DNA of 64,000 bases from Locusta migratoria. Its lineage: Eukaryota; Arthropoda; Insecta; Orthoptera; Acrididae. Below the pieces are notes generated by a model. The model searched no databases and was not told the DNA's origin. It saw nothing but the letters and a program-made list of their open reading frames with translations. A program made the position numbers and the translations under genes. The stretch is from the NCBI GenBank assembly GCA_026315105.1, contig CM048747.1, positions 279,097,491-279,161,490 on the forward strand, in the 5' to 3' direction. Below, one piece after another: positions 1-11,300 of this stretch. The number at the start of each line of letters is the position of its first letter. Positions within the stretch are counted from its first letter, which is position 1.

Positions 1-1060
1 TTTTCAGAGGACCTTTCTTCGTCATGTTTAAGCATTCTGATACATACAAAGCTGATGGTCTAATTACGGTGTTATAATGACATAATTTTAAATTTAATGA
101 CAAGCTTCTGCTTTTGCATAAGTCTTTGCACAAATGAAAAAGCACCTTCTAGTTTAGAACACCTACTTTCCACAACTGCTTTTTCTCAACCATAAGGTGT
201 AATTATCTCTCCAAGGTATTTAAATTTTTTTCAACTGCTTGATTTTCTCGTGTTGTATTTCAATGTGAGGAGGCGCATGTTGGATGTTTGTGATGAATTT
301 ACTTTTGTTAAATGCTATTTCAGTTTTCTAATTATTAGCGTGTGCGCTATTGTCAGCAAGGGCACAAAATTCTAAAAGACTCCGTAGCGTTCGTGTGTAC
401 AAATGCCAAGCCAAGCGTCACTGCACATTTGCGTACTAGTTTGCTTACGGTGTACCAGATTAGATTACTTCCAAAAGACATTCTGATTAGATGTAGTTGC
501 TGAAACTCATTTAGATTTCCAAGTTGACCTCTAAATAGAGTGTCACATCCAATTCTTTTCTCACATTACGTGAAGTCAGCCAAACACTATTATGAAAACG
601 TCGTACTTTAAGTATAAGCAATAAAGAATTAAAAAATATTTTTCAAATACCGTTCTGCTAAAAACAACTTTTCAAATTTGCACTTTATTAATCTGTTCCT
701 AAATTATATTTCCTTTATTACTGGTTTATTAATGTTACTAGCAATACAAAAGTAAACCTATCAAAGGAATTTCATTGTTTTTAATGCTCAAATAGAAATC
801 AGTTAATCTGCATATCCTACCCAAATCAATGTTAATTTGTAAGAGTCCTAAATACAAGAGTGCTGCTCTTAAGTCTATCGCTGACGTACACTTTCGGCAA
901 TACTGTCACTGGTTTTTAGCCGACGTAAGAAAGTTAATGGCGCCAACTATTGGTTCTTTGTTGTACTACGAAACTAACAGCGCCATCTACTGGTTCTTTG
1001 GTGTCTTAGGCCGTACTAACTAGAATAGAACTGTTGTACGTATTATATCTTCTCTCTAAA
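1..1060. other. AT-rich DNA, no feature recognised
   Basis: No convincing coding region, tRNA or mobile-element end was recognised. The only open frame of note (829-1023, 64 codons) has no family resemblance and no splice or promoter context. A short motif, gcgccatctactgg-like, occurs twice near 940-1000, suggesting a small local duplication. Confidence 0.5.
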
Positions 1061-1061
1061 A

Positions 1062-1700
1062 TTTTAAATTACGATACCTAATTTACTGAAATGTTTTTGA
1101 TGAAATAAAGCCTATATGTTTCCCCAACTTCGACCCAATTACCTGCGAAAACTCCTCTAAATTTCTCAAGTGGCTTCAGAGATCACCATAGGCCTATTAA
1201 GACAAAAAAGAAAAACATCAGAGCTACAGATAAAACTTTATATTACCATAACTTTCCCCCCTGATCCGATTGTGGTGAAATAAAGCTTGTATGTTATCCC
1301 GAGATTTGTTCAATTTATTAGTGAAAAACTCTATCAAAGATCGTCGATGAGTTTTGCAAATTTAATGTGTTCAAACAGACAAAGGGACAGACTGTACAGT
1401 TTTAAATAATAAACTTTAAAATTACGATATATTTTGTTTTCTTGGTCCAATTTTGAGTAAATAAAGCCTACATCTTGTCTCAAGCTATCCTGAAGTTACC
1501 TACGAAACCCCATACAAATTCGTCTTGTGGTTCCAAAGATTACCGTGTTAAAAAAGACATGAGGGTTCCAGATACAATTTTAAATCAGAATATATTCTTT
1601 TTTCATGATCCTATTTTGATGAAATAACGCCTATAAGTTGCTTCAAACAACTCTCACATTATGTGAAACTCCATAGAAATTTATCGAATAGTTTTAGAGA
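1062..1700. repeat. degenerate tandem repeat, ~175-bp period, about four units
   Basis: The landmark gaaataaagcc (or a close variant) recurs at about 1102, 1277, 1459 and 1621, a spacing of 163-181 bp. Each unit also carries, in the same order, an AT-rich stretch with ttaaattacga, a block like cgaaacyccatacaaatt, a block like ggtttcagagattaccg, and a run like caaacagacaaag. Units are strongly diverged, so this is an old array. It may be the interior of a larger element. Confidence 0.6.
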
Positions 1701-3162
1701 ATGAAATGTTCAAATAGATTAACAACAGGCACGACTTTATTACTGTTTCATTTTACTGTAGAATACGAGAAGGAGGTAATAACTGTGCTGTTCGTAACTA
1801 CTATTTACAGTAAATATCACAATACAATATAGTAAAATGAAATAATACAAAAATGAAGAAGTGGCATACCTTTTCTGAAAAGTCTCCTTCTTCTTCATCG
1901 AGCAGAGCAGTAGCTGAAACGAAAAAAAGAACGCTATAGCTGTTGGTTTTAAAGTAAAGAAAATGAGACGTTTACCAAAAAGATACGAGAACATATAGTT
2001 ATGAATAAGACATCTAATAGAAGAAGATAAAGAAGAAGATTAGAGACAGAACAGTAGACAAAGAAAGAGTCGTAAGAGCGGTGGCAGAGGAGGAGTTCAA
2101 AATTTGGACTTCAGCGATTTGTCCGTTTCCTATTTCCTTAATGTAAATAGTGCCTCCACGTGTATATTGTTTTAAAGCTTTTGAAGTATAATCAGTGAAT
2201 TATTTTGAGCTTTAGGCCTACTAGTTCTTACATGTAACAGATGTAATTTTAACAACCCGCAACTCTGGCATAACCAAAACATTGCTCTTATACTTTTTAC
2301 TCCTTCCGCACTCGAGCGTATATCTAAATTCACGCACAAACCCACTCACACGAAATCCAACATTGAATCCAAATATCAGCAGACTGTACCCCTCCCAAAC
2401 TGCTATTACTTTACCAATATCTGTTTCTACTGTTAACAATATTTATTCTTAATTTGTTAATTCCTCATCAGTTTGTGACTTCGCATCCACTTGCTAATAG
2501 CTGGTAACCGATGTACTACTGAATGTTTACAACACACCACCAGATTATATAAAATCAACAGAAAAGCATTTTCTTACTAGTTCAAATATTTATGGTAACA
2601 TAACTACTCAATCTAATTTCTCTATATTGTTTTAAGATTTATTCCTAAATAACGGTTATGTTTTGCTACAACTTCTTTACACAGTGAAATAGTGTTAATG
2701 TTTTTGCTATAGGTTCTTTACACTTGTTAGTTTCCTGACAACATCTTTGAACAGAAAGTTTTTATGCAGTGTTAACGTAAAGAAAAAGGAGACAAAGCCA
2801 CTGAATGGTATTTTAATTTACTTGTTTTATTTCCACATTTATATTTACGTTCAATCTTTAGTGAAAGATCTTTACAGAGCAACGTTCTGAAGTATTTTTT
2901 GTTTTTTCCCCTTAAAAACAGTTTCACAGGTTAATTTAAGTCGTAACACAGTACATCAGAACACACATGACACACTAATATACAAAAAACCTACTTGATG
3001 TTGGAGGTTTAAAATTTAAATAAACAATGATTAGTGACAGTAAACCTTGCTGTTTCATTCGCAATAAAGATGATTAGAGCAGATAACAATCTAATAATAA
3101 TAATAATAATAATTTATTCAATGATTGATTGCATATTTACAAGGGCAGGTTATAATAATTAA
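1701..3162. other. AT-rich DNA, no gene recognised; (AAT)n tract near 3092-3112
   Basis: Short open frames on the minus strand at 1740-1994 and 2221-2439 have biased low-complexity composition and no recognisable domain. A GAAGAA-rich patch lies near 2020-2045. A short AAT microsatellite at 3092-3112 resembles the ATT-type tails of retroposons elsewhere in the window, but no retroposon body was recognised beside it. Confidence 0.45.
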
Positions 3163-3827
3163 TATAAAATTAAATGAAACTTTTATCCATTGTGTAGGAA
3201 CCTGCGACTGTTTATTGAAATAGGTTTCAGAAATTACAGCAACCAGTCGCCTTTTGTTTCTTCTTAATGAAGATTTATTTAAACCATTACCGGTTTCAAG
3301 CTGCCTAGCAGCTCATCTTCAGATGGTATAAAATATTACAAGTTATATTTCAATAGTTATGCACTTTACATGTAGTTTGTCCATATTTGGTCCGCTTATT
3401 GATAGAATATCAGAACACTTCTTTTCCATCATCATGCCACAACAAATCCCACGAATTTTAGGTGGTAAAATTGATAAATATTTCACACACATTACGACTT
3501 TTAACCACTAGCATAACTTACAGCTTACAAGCTGTAAGTAAGTAATGTGTGTGAAATATTTATCAATTTTACCACCTAAAATTTGTGGGATTTGTTGTGG
3601 CATGATGATGGAAAAGAAGTGTTCTGATATTCTATCAATAAGCGGACCAAATATGGACAAACTACATGTAAAGTGCATAACTATTGAAATATAACTTGTA
3701 ATATTTTATACCATCTGAAGATGAGCTGCTAGGCAGCTTGACACCGGTAATGGTTTAAATAAATCTTCATTAAGAAGAAACAAAAGGCGACTGGTTGCTG
3801 TAATTTCTGAAACCTATAAAATTAAAT
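3163..3827. mobile_element. fold-back element: near-perfect 276-bp inverted repeat
   Basis: Arm 1 (3220-3495) and arm 2 (3542-3817) are reverse complements with no indels and only two mismatches noticed, at the cacgaatttt/cacaaatttt site and at the cggttt/cggtgt site. The 46-bp spacer contains its own small palindrome, cttacagcttacaagctgtaag-like. A 13-bp direct repeat, TATAAAATTAAAT, lies at 3163-3175 and 3815-3827. It may be a target-site duplication, although it overlaps the end of arm 2 and sits in AT-rich sequence. No transposase is encoded. The arms carry a ccggt...tcatcttcagatgg stretch that looks repeat-derived. A non-autonomous fold-back transposon is the best reading; a recent palindromic duplication is the alternative. 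Confidence 0.75.
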
Positions 3828-3856
3828 AATTCATTCCTCTGAATGCTTCCCTTATT

Positions 3857-3860
<4 letters not shown>

Positions 3861-3912
<52 letters not shown>
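3861..3912. repeat. (CA)n microsatellite
   Basis: About 26 uninterrupted AC dinucleotides. The poly-valine/cysteine frame on the other strand is a by-product of this repeat. Confidence 0.97.
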
Positions 3913-3913
<1 letters not shown>

Positions 3914-4555
3914 ACGTTCTTCTAATATGCAAAAAGAGTTTTGTGTCAACAATTTTCTTAGTTCAAACTCATGAGGTATAAGTGTACTGAGCAGTGCATT
4001 GGTAATTTCATCATCATTATAAAACCTGTAAATCCTCAATTTCTTTCATTTCAGAGACTGTTCATTTAACTCACCCATAAGTATTTCTTCAGAAAACAGG
4101 ATTTTCTGAGAGAAAAATCTTCAACTTATTTTAAATTAGATTTGACCACTAAACGGACAGGGTTACTCCGAAAGCTAACTAAAATTTGTATCTATGAATG
4201 TTTAACATCAGTTTCTAGAGATGAAAAACATAAACGATCTTTCGGTTTTTGTAAAGCCACGCAAGTGTGTCACCTTCGATAACTTGGGGATTATGAAGTT
4301 TTGAAAGAATAATGAATATGGAATACGGTGCTGTGGCTGCAGGAGGTGTTATGAACCGTTCTTCGATGTACTCAGTAATAAGAAAAGTACCTATACCACA
4401 AAAAAGCTATCAACTTCGTTTATACAGGATAAATCATTCAAATCTAAATATCGTAAATTCAACTAATATTCTATGGATTACAATTACAACATACTTATAT
4501 TGCTAAGAACACGAAGAAAATGTTGTTTTCCTGGCAGAACACTTGAAAGAAGAAA
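3913..4555. other. no gene recognised
   Basis: AT-rich sequence without an interpretable open frame. The 64-codon frame at 4312-4506 has no recognisable motif. Confidence 0.45.
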
Positions 4556-4559
4556 CAGT

Positions 4560-4972
4560 ATTAGTAAAGAGACTGCATACACTACGCTTGTTTGTCCTCT
4601 ATTGAAGTACAGCTTCAAGGTATGGGGTCCTTTATTCAGGTAGGATTGACGGACGACATCGAAAGGCTATGAAGAATGGCAGCTGGTTTTGAATTATCAA
4701 GATACGGGGGAGAGAGAGTGTCACAGAAATGATACAGGAGTTGGAGTAGCAATCACTGTTATGGTGACTTTCTCTTCCGAATGAGAAAATACATTGTTGA
4801 CACTATATTTATGAATAAATGTTCATCAAAACAAAATAAGAGATATCGGTAAGATTTTCGCATGTGTTATTCGAGAATGGAATGATAGGTAAATAGTATG
4901 AAAGTGGTTCGATGAACCTTCTGCCAGGCACTTCAGTGTGATTTGCAGAGTGTATCGGTGTAGGTGTAGGTG
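4560..4972 (+). mobile_element. CR1/Jockey-type LINE, 3'-terminal fragment
   Basis: Broken frames read in order: a block like TTLVCPLL-KYSFKVWGP, then DDIERL, a GGERVS-like block, a FRMRKYIVD block, and an end like VVR-TFCQALQCDLQSV. These match, in the same order, the C-terminus of the better preserved LINE at 37.5-38.6 kb. The fragment ends in a gtgtaggtgtagg tail equivalent to the (TGTAGA)n tail of this family. It carries several stops and frameshifts and is 5'-truncated, so it cannot be functional. Confidence 0.7.
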
Positions 4973-4974
4973 AG

Positions 4975-6887
4975 TTGAATTCCAGTATAGAATTTGGCAT
5001 CCACTAACGTAAGGTGTATATAAATAACAGAAGACAATATGTGACCACTGGAGATATTTCCTTTCATCTATGCAACTCCACGTTGCTTTTAACTTTGTTC
5101 TAATATAGCATTTTCGTTTCGTGACACGTCCTTTGCTCTTCGAAATTGTGTTTTTGTTGTGCTATATGTACTTTGCACTTTTACGTTTCTAGGTGGTATC
5201 TTTCTTCCCTTAGTATTTACAAAAACTGATGTATTATACCAGGGAAAAGAGCTTTTTGGTCATTTCAGGTACTTCTATTTTATTTTATTTTCACGTTTAT
5301 ATTTTCGTTCTTCCTGTACTGGAAGACATCAAGGAAACTTTGTTTATCCCCACTAGAAAGTACCACAGGTTACTCCATAGTTGTTTCATATCATATTACA
5401 GGTTTTATTAATCAACATAAATCTAACAGATAATGGAGATGTAAAACGCCGAAACGAGGTGTGGAAATAAATTTAGAGTAGTTCGTAAAATCAAACTGTT
5501 TGTTTTATTTGGTAACTAAGTATATTAACGTAGTGATTTCACACAAAATGTTCCATGAGACGAGATGTTGATCCAACTAGTGAAAGATTACTCCATCACC
5601 GAGACCAAAGAAAAGAATGAATGTTGGTATCAACGTGAGTAATGCGAAAAACAGCCTAAGATTTGACTCCTCCATAATAATGGTACTAATCTCACACCTT
5701 AGAGCATAATGTAGCTTTGGCGATAAACAAATAACATAGATTTCATAGCCACACTGCTCACCAGCTCTGGTGCCCCTTTCCACTCACATAGAAAGAAAAG
5801 TGGCATAAAAGCGAAGCGTTTTCAACACTTAGAATAGACGGAACAAAAATCGATGGAGGAAATCTACGACTTAACATCGGAACGCTTCAGAAACTATTCC
5901 CATCAATGAGTGAAGCAATGGAGCATTAGGTTACGTAAATATGTGAATGGTCCATAAAATAAAACTGGATAAGTCCCATTACCCGCTGGTATGCTTCCTA
6001 GTCAACGTCAGGCAAATGGGATTGCCACCTACAGTGCTGATAAAAAAAGTATTCGTGCTTTACTTTGAAGACTGAAGCATTCCGCGGCTATCTGTGTTAA
6101 CATACCCCACCATCAAGTATGAGTATTCTTTTCGAACTCTGATTGCCTCGTAACGTAATCCTATATTTTGCTGTAATAACAGCTACTGTAGCTTGGATTA
6201 CTCACTAAAACACGTATTAATGTGTTCTTTATGCTTACCAGAACACGCTTCGCTGTTATTAGTATTATTCCAGAAAATAAGAAAAGCGCATAAAGTCGGT
6301 TTGTAGTCGTATTTTTGTTAACGTTTCGGTACAGTAGAATTAGAAAATCTCATTTAATTTTTCTATTTCCTCTTCAGAAATTTAGGTGGAGCACATTTCT
6401 TCATTATTCAGTACATATTTCCAGTGAGTAGAGTAACTTTTAACTTGTTTAATTCAGAGACTTTATTTGTTTACTTGGTGTTGCTTAATTGAGTACTTTT
6501 TTTTTAAACTCGACTGCCTAGTTTATCGGTTACGTATAATTATATACATTGATGAATTAGAATGAACAAACTAAGTTGACATAATCTGATTCTCTGAATA
6601 TCATGTAGAGGTAGAGGTTTGTAAAAGTGTTACAAGAGTTACGTTGGAATCTCACAAGAAATGGAGGCAATTAAAGTTGCCACATTCATTAGGAAGTGTC
6701 ATAAATTTAAACTCCTATTTTCTTTTCTGGAACTACATGTGAAAATATGGGTGACAGATGTAAAATTTCATAATGAATTCTTCATTAAAAGGATACTCAG
6801 TAAATGGCAGGTAACTTTATGCTCTTTATAAACCACCTTGAAGCTGAACTGAACTATTGAAGACCGAAAAACAAATAGATTATGCTG
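4975..6887. other. no gene recognised
   Basis: Several overlapping open frames under 70 codons (5159-5411 plus strand, 5577-5783 minus strand) lack homology, splice context or codon structure that I can support. A small gtagaggtagaggt stretch near 6606 resembles LINE 3' tails, but nothing recognisable precedes it. Confidence 0.45.
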
Positions 6888-6955
6888 GCTATTTCTACAA
6901 CTACATGGGATACTCTACAAATCATACATAAGCGCCTGGCAGAAGGAGATTTGCT
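6888..6955 (-). mobile_element. CR1/Jockey-type LINE, 3'-tail stub
   Basis: On the minus strand, a ctggcaggcgctt-like block followed by a gagtatcccatgtagttgtag-like tail matches the final ~60 bp of the LINE at 37.5 kb (gcctggcag / gcagagtatcccatgtagatgtag). It is a severely 5'-truncated insertion with no coding capacity. Confidence 0.55.
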
Positions 6956-7079
6956 TAATAACTTCTCATGTAAGATTTTATTAGTAACACTATCATGCAA
7001 ACTTTATATCTAATCTACGTAATTACTCACAAATAGCAATTGATAACACTGCTATAGAAAGAGCTGTTGAATAAAATTA

Positions 7080-7711
7080 CGAGGGTTGGAACTAAAATAT
7101 TGGCAACACTGTTGTGGAGACACTGTGCAATGGAGTCTACTATTGTCGCCCGTGAAACACGTTGTTGACATACCTACCTTACCTCAGAACAAATGGACTC
7201 GCCCGTCCCACGTCACCGGCGTGCTCACAGTAGGGGGAAACTGTCATTTGTGAGCCAGAGGCCTAACGTAACAGCGTCACATGGGTCACATCGTACGAGC
7301 CAAAACTGAAACGCCAATCCAACTAATGGCGTCATTGCATTACTTTTCGTTTATCGAGCATCACCAACGACCAGCTTTTATGAAAGAAGCGGAAACACTT
7401 TCTGCGCGAACTACCCATCATTTTGCACGACAATGCGCGAGCGCGTACAGCGCAAGCTGTGGCTGCTCTGTTCGGTCGATGGGACTGGGAAGTACTGTAC
7501 CATCCACCATACTCCCCGGACTTAAGTATTTGTGACTCTGATTTGATTCGCTTCAGAACTGTTCCAGTGATTCGACCGCTCCATTCGCACCACCAACATA
7601 ACAGGCTCTGCTAACGGTATACTTCGCTTTCTACATCTCTGACAACGGATTCTACACAACGCTGGTGACTACTTTGAAGGACATTAAAGGTTCGCCACTA
7701 TTCCAACCTCG
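7080..7711 (+). mobile_element. mariner-like transposon, internally deleted, both ends present
   Basis: Both termini are present. The left end starts CGAGGGTTGGAACT and the right end closes with the complement CCAACCTCG, each beside TA (7078-7079 and 7712-7713), as expected for Tc1/mariner target duplication. The interior reads, in the plus strand from 7423, as a transposase segment with HDNARARTAQAVAAL, then WEVLYHPPYSPDLS and a CD pair, the second and third catalytic blocks of a mariner DDE enzyme. The N-terminal DNA-binding region and first Asp block are missing, and the frame is broken after the CDSDLI block. At 632 bp it is about half a full mariner. Related copies lie at 33.2-34.0 and 60.15-60.52 kb. 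Confidence 0.8.
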
Positions 7712-7713
7712 TA

Positions 7714-8368
7714 TATTACAGTTTATAAATGGTCAACGGGTTCTCAGATCATGGCACGCAGTTCCTTGTTAATACTGAACAAGACACAAAATCTACTAAA
7801 TCTGGATTCAAGAAGGTAATCAGTTAGCCAAAAATTGTTTATTTTAGTACACAACTAATAGACAGGAACTGGAGTGATGTATATAGTGCTCTTGACATGA
7901 ACTAAAGCAAGAATTTTTTTATTAATAAAACTCTTTTGTTATTTGAATCTACTAATGCAGAGTAGAACAAAGACTACGAAGATGCTATAGACTTATCAAA
8001 TACAGCTTGTAAGAGAAAAATGAAACTATCAGAAATAACTATGAAGCTGACGTTATCATTCGTTACAAGAAATACCTACTGCAAAATATTGCAGCTAGTA
8101 ATACAGACATAAAATCAAATGCATTCTGAAGAGAGGTAATCACAGCAGATAACAAAACAGACAACTCAGGATATAATGACGAAGGAGACTGGAAACCTAG
8201 ACATGAAAGGCATTAAGTGTAAATCCTGCATTAATTACAGTTATGTATAGTATTGCATAACTGTCACTGGAAAGATGCGGTTGTTAGAGTAAGTAAATAC
8301 TGCAACAAAATATCTCTAAATACTCATTAAAAAGAACATCAGTCATATGAAACTGATCCTCTTTACAC
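7714..8368. other. no gene recognised
   Basis: A weak readable plus-strand stretch near 8030-8130 (YEA-VIIRYKKYL-like) might be old LINE or gag debris, but I cannot assign it. Confidence 0.4.
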
Positions 8369-9290
8369 CAGTAGAAACATCTACATCTACATTCATACTC
8401 CGCGAGCCACCCGATAGGTGTGTGGCGGAGGGTACCTTGAGTACCACTATCGGTTCTCCCTCGTATTCCAGTCACGTATTGTTCGCGGAAAGGCATAATG
8501 TCGGTATGCCTCTGTATGGGCTCTAATATCTCTGATTTTATCTTCATGATCTCTACGCGAGATATACGTAGGAGGGGGCAATATACTGCTAGACTCCTCG
8601 GTAAAATTATGTTCTCGAAACTTCGACAAAAGCCCGTACCGAGCGACAGAGCGTCTCTCCTGCAGAGTCTTCCACTGGAGTTTATCGATCATCTCCGTAA
8701 AGCTTTCACGATTACTAAATGATCCTGTAACGAAGCGCGCTGCTCTCCGTTGGATCTTTTCTACTTTCTCTATCAACCCCACCTGGTACGGATCCCACAC
8801 CGGTGAGCAGTATTCAAGTTGTTTTCGGACTACATTTCGTTAGCTTTCTTCCAATGAACCTAAATCTGGCATCTGCTTTACCGACGATTGATTTTATATG
8901 GTCGTTCTATTTTAAATCACTCCAAATGCCTACTCCCAGATAATTTATGGAATTAACTTCTTCCAGTTGCTGATCCACTATAGTGTAGCTAAATGTTACA
9001 GGATCATTCCTTCTATGTATTCGCAGCACATTGCACTTGTCTACATTGAGATTCAATTGCCATTCCCTACACCATGCGTTAATTCGATACAGATCCTCTT
9101 GCATTTCAATACAATTTTCCATTATTACAACCTCTCTATATACTACAGCGCCATCTGCAAAAAGCCCCAGTGAGCTACCGATGTTATCCTCAAGGTCATT
9201 TATATATATCGTGAACAGCCACGGACCCACGACACTCCCCTGTGGCACACCTGACATCACTCTTACTTCAGAAGACTTTAACAAAAAAAT
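8369..9290 (-). mobile_element. CR1/Jockey-type LINE, 3' half of reverse transcriptase and C-terminus
   Basis: Reading on the minus strand from 9284: a SGVPQGSVVGPWLF-IYINDL block, then LFADGAVVY where the catalytic pair should read FADD. A thumb region follows (NLNVDKCNVLRI, then NSINYLGVGI). After frame breaks come the C-terminal signature WDPYQVGLIEKVEKIQRRAARF, a LQW-TLQERR block and an IRDWN end. The 3' terminus is a short (TGTAGA)n tail at 8369-8382. The catalytic second Asp is replaced by Gly and the 5' half is missing, so this is a dead copy. Confidence 0.85.
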
Positions 9291-9521
9291 GTAGGGATTA
9301 TGACAAAATATCAGTAAAATTAATTAAAGAGTTTGCTTCTGTGTCACCTGATATCTTTATCAGTAATTGAAATATGTTGATGTTAAGCAATTTTTACGAA
9401 AGAAAATATCATAATTTTTTTGGGACAGGGAGAAAGAGAGGAGAGAGATAGAGAGCAGATAACGCCACTCACGTCCAGTATTTATGTTGTTAAGCAAACT
9501 ACCAACTCCTGAATAGTGTTA

Positions 9522-9764
9522 TTAGACATTCGCATTAATTAGAAAAGGTATCGAGGGCTGTATTACTGAGTCCTTAGGACAAAGCTGTTGCCCAAGTATG
9601 CAGTAAGTTCCATGTTTTCGCGGCCGTCTTGTGGGAGAGTCCCACGTCTTGACACGGTTCACAAGTGCAAATGAGGCCTCATCACCGCTGACGACTCTGG
9701 GAAAAGTTCCATGCACACGGAAATCTGTCTCTTTGGCTCCACATTCCTTTACATCGCGACTCAC
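9522..9764 (-). mobile_element. Tc1/mariner-superfamily transposase fragment (weak)
   Basis: An 80-codon minus-strand frame contains FPRVVSGDEASFALVNRVKTW, which resembles the first catalytic block and following NR-N-RIWG region of a Tc1/mariner-like transposase (usually FSDEASF...NRHNVRIWG). The remainder, with a ...YCILGQQLCPKDSVI stretch, aligns plausibly with the region after that block. No termini were found. A GA-rich tract lies just outside, near 9428-9457. Confidence 0.35.
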
Positions 9765-9964
9765 AAAGCGTCGGCTTTATTCACGCGGAATCTCGTAATC
9801 TAGAATTTATGGTATCTGATTTTTTTACATTACCACGTATCCTTGTCTTTTTCTCAAAACATGTCAGTAGATCGAGGAGTCCAAAATGAATAGTTTGGAA
9901 AGCAAATCAATACTCTCAAACGTATAATTCTAGTGCAACCCGATTGAGAAGAGAAGCTTGATTT

Positions 9965-10225
9965 ATGTTACTCGATCAAGTACGTCTACACCCACATGCT
10001 TACCCCGCAATCCATCTCAAGGTGTGCGGCGGAGGCTACTTGGCGTACTACTGGCGCTTCGTCCTATTCCAGTCGCGTATAGTTCGCGGGGAAAAAGATT
10101 GCTTGCATGCCTCGGTGAGGGCCCTAATCTCTCTGATCTTATCCGTGTAGTCGCTTCGCGAAATATACTTAGGAGGAAGCATTATATAGGGTGACTCTTC
10201 ATGAAACGTATGCTCTCGGAACTTT
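9965..10225 (-). mobile_element. CR1/Jockey-type LINE, C-terminal piece (split by insertion)
   Basis: The minus-strand frame LKFREHTFHEES...PPKYISRSDY-DKIREIRALTEA...RTIRDWN is homologous to the C-terminus of the 8.4-9.3 kb LINE. The (TGTAGA)n-like tail is visible as cgtctacacccacat at 9983-9997. The LINE continues upstream (on its own strand) at 10970-11300, so the 10226-10963 segment is a later insertion. The sequence gaacttt at both junctions (10219-10225, 10964-10970) may be a 7-bp target duplication. Confidence 0.75.
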
Positions 10226-10227
10226 AA

Positions 10228-10425
10228 CATTGTCGCGGTGGAGTGCCTGAGTGGTCTTAGGCGCCTTGCTGCGGAGCGCGCGATTGCTCGCCGTCGAAGG
10301 TTCGAGTCTTCCTTCGGAGGTGGTTGTGTGTGTTGTCCTTAGGTTAGTTTATGTAGTTTGTAAGCCTAGGGACTAATAACCAAAGAAGTTAAGTGCCTAA
10401 GTGCCATAGATTTTCAAACATTTTA
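10228..10425 (+). mobile_element. SINE family B (tRNA-derived), full length
   Basis: The tRNA-like head has tcgcggtggagtgcctgag (A-box region), a variable region, and B-box-like ggttcgagtc. The body shared by the window's SINEs follows: tgtccttaggttagttt, tagtttgtaagcctaggg, and actaataacc near the end, closing with a caaacattttaaca tail. It is inserted in a LINE and abuts a long poly-T. Confidence 0.8.
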
Positions 10426-10426
10426 A

Positions 10427-10430
<4 letters not shown>

Positions 10431-10476
<46 letters not shown>
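10431..10476. repeat. poly-T tract
   Basis: An uninterrupted homopolymer of about 46 T, directly after the SINE tail. It may be an expanded retroposon tail. Confidence 0.95.
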
Positions 10477-10477
<1 letters not shown>

Positions 10478-10478
<1 letters not shown>

Positions 10479-10963
10479 GAAAATTCATCGTGAGGATGGT
10501 TCAGGATCCGCAACTGTAAAAACTTTTTTTGAAATTATTTATTTTTTATTTTCTCGTCACAGCTGCACAATTTTGAGTTCTGTGACTAGTTTCCGACGAG
10601 ACCGTCCATTTTCAAACCATTAGCCTACAAAAAGAGAGTAACATACATTAAGTCACACTGTCCATGTATTCTGGCACAGATTCTTACTAGCTTTAATTTC
10701 TTAATGTGGACATGATTATCCTTCAAACCCTGACTTGGCGCAAACTTATGAAAATTCATCGTAAGGAAGGTTCAGGATCCGCAAGTGTAAAATCTTTTTG
10801 TAAAATTATTTATTTTTTATTTTCTCGTAGCAGTCAAAATTTTGTAGGCTAATGGTTTGAAAACGGACGGTCTCTTCCGAAAGTAGTCACAGAACTAAAA
10901 GTTGTGCAGCTGCAACGAGAAAATAAAAAAAAAAATAGTTCATAAAAATTTGAACATTTTTTT
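10478..10963. repeat. composite direct/inverted repeat within the LINE insertion
   Basis: A ~80-bp segment (10478-10552: aaattcatcgt, ggttcaggatccgcaa, ttattttttattttctcg) is repeated directly at about 10748-10828. The following ~75 bp (10556-10630: cagctgcacaattttgag, gagaccgtccattttc, ccattagcctac) is the reverse complement of 10842-10915. The stretch can therefore fold into a stem of about 75-85 bp with a spacer of about 210 bp. No coding region was seen. It looks like a fold-back or MITE-type insertion inside the CR1 fragment. Confidence 0.7.
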
Positions 10964-10969
10964 GAACTT

Positions 10970-11300
10970 TGACAGAAACCCGTGCAGAAAGTCTCTCGTG
11001 CAGCGTCTGTTACTGCCGTGACGCTTTCGCGCTTACTATATGAGCCCGTAACGAAGCGTGCTGCTCAACTTTGGGTTTTCTCTGTGTCTTCTATTAACCC
11101 TACCTGGTACGGTTCCCACACTGATCAGCAGTACTCAAGCTCTGGCCGAACGAGAGTTTTGTAACCCACTTCCTGAGGGTTCTTCCATGTCTGGCATCTG
11201 CCTTATACACGATTCATTTTATCTGGTCGTTCCATTTCAAATCGCGCCTTACGACTACTCCTAGATATTTTTTGAAAGAAACTGCTTCCAGTGTTTGTCC
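10970..11300 (-). mobile_element. CR1/Jockey-type LINE, upstream continuation of the 9965-10225 piece
   Basis: Minus-strand debris matches the 8.4-9.3 kb LINE: the tcccac/ggtacg (WDPY-equivalent) block near 11105, the gaagcgtgctgct (RRAAR-equivalent) block near 11055, and the region corresponding to 8870-8960 near 11200-11270. Frames are broken throughout. It ends near 11300 in a gtgtgtgt run. Confidence 0.65.

Noticed and set aside
3770..4039. An 89-codon minus-strand protein with a poly-Val/Cys stretch
   Set aside because: The stretch is the translation of the (CA)n microsatellite.
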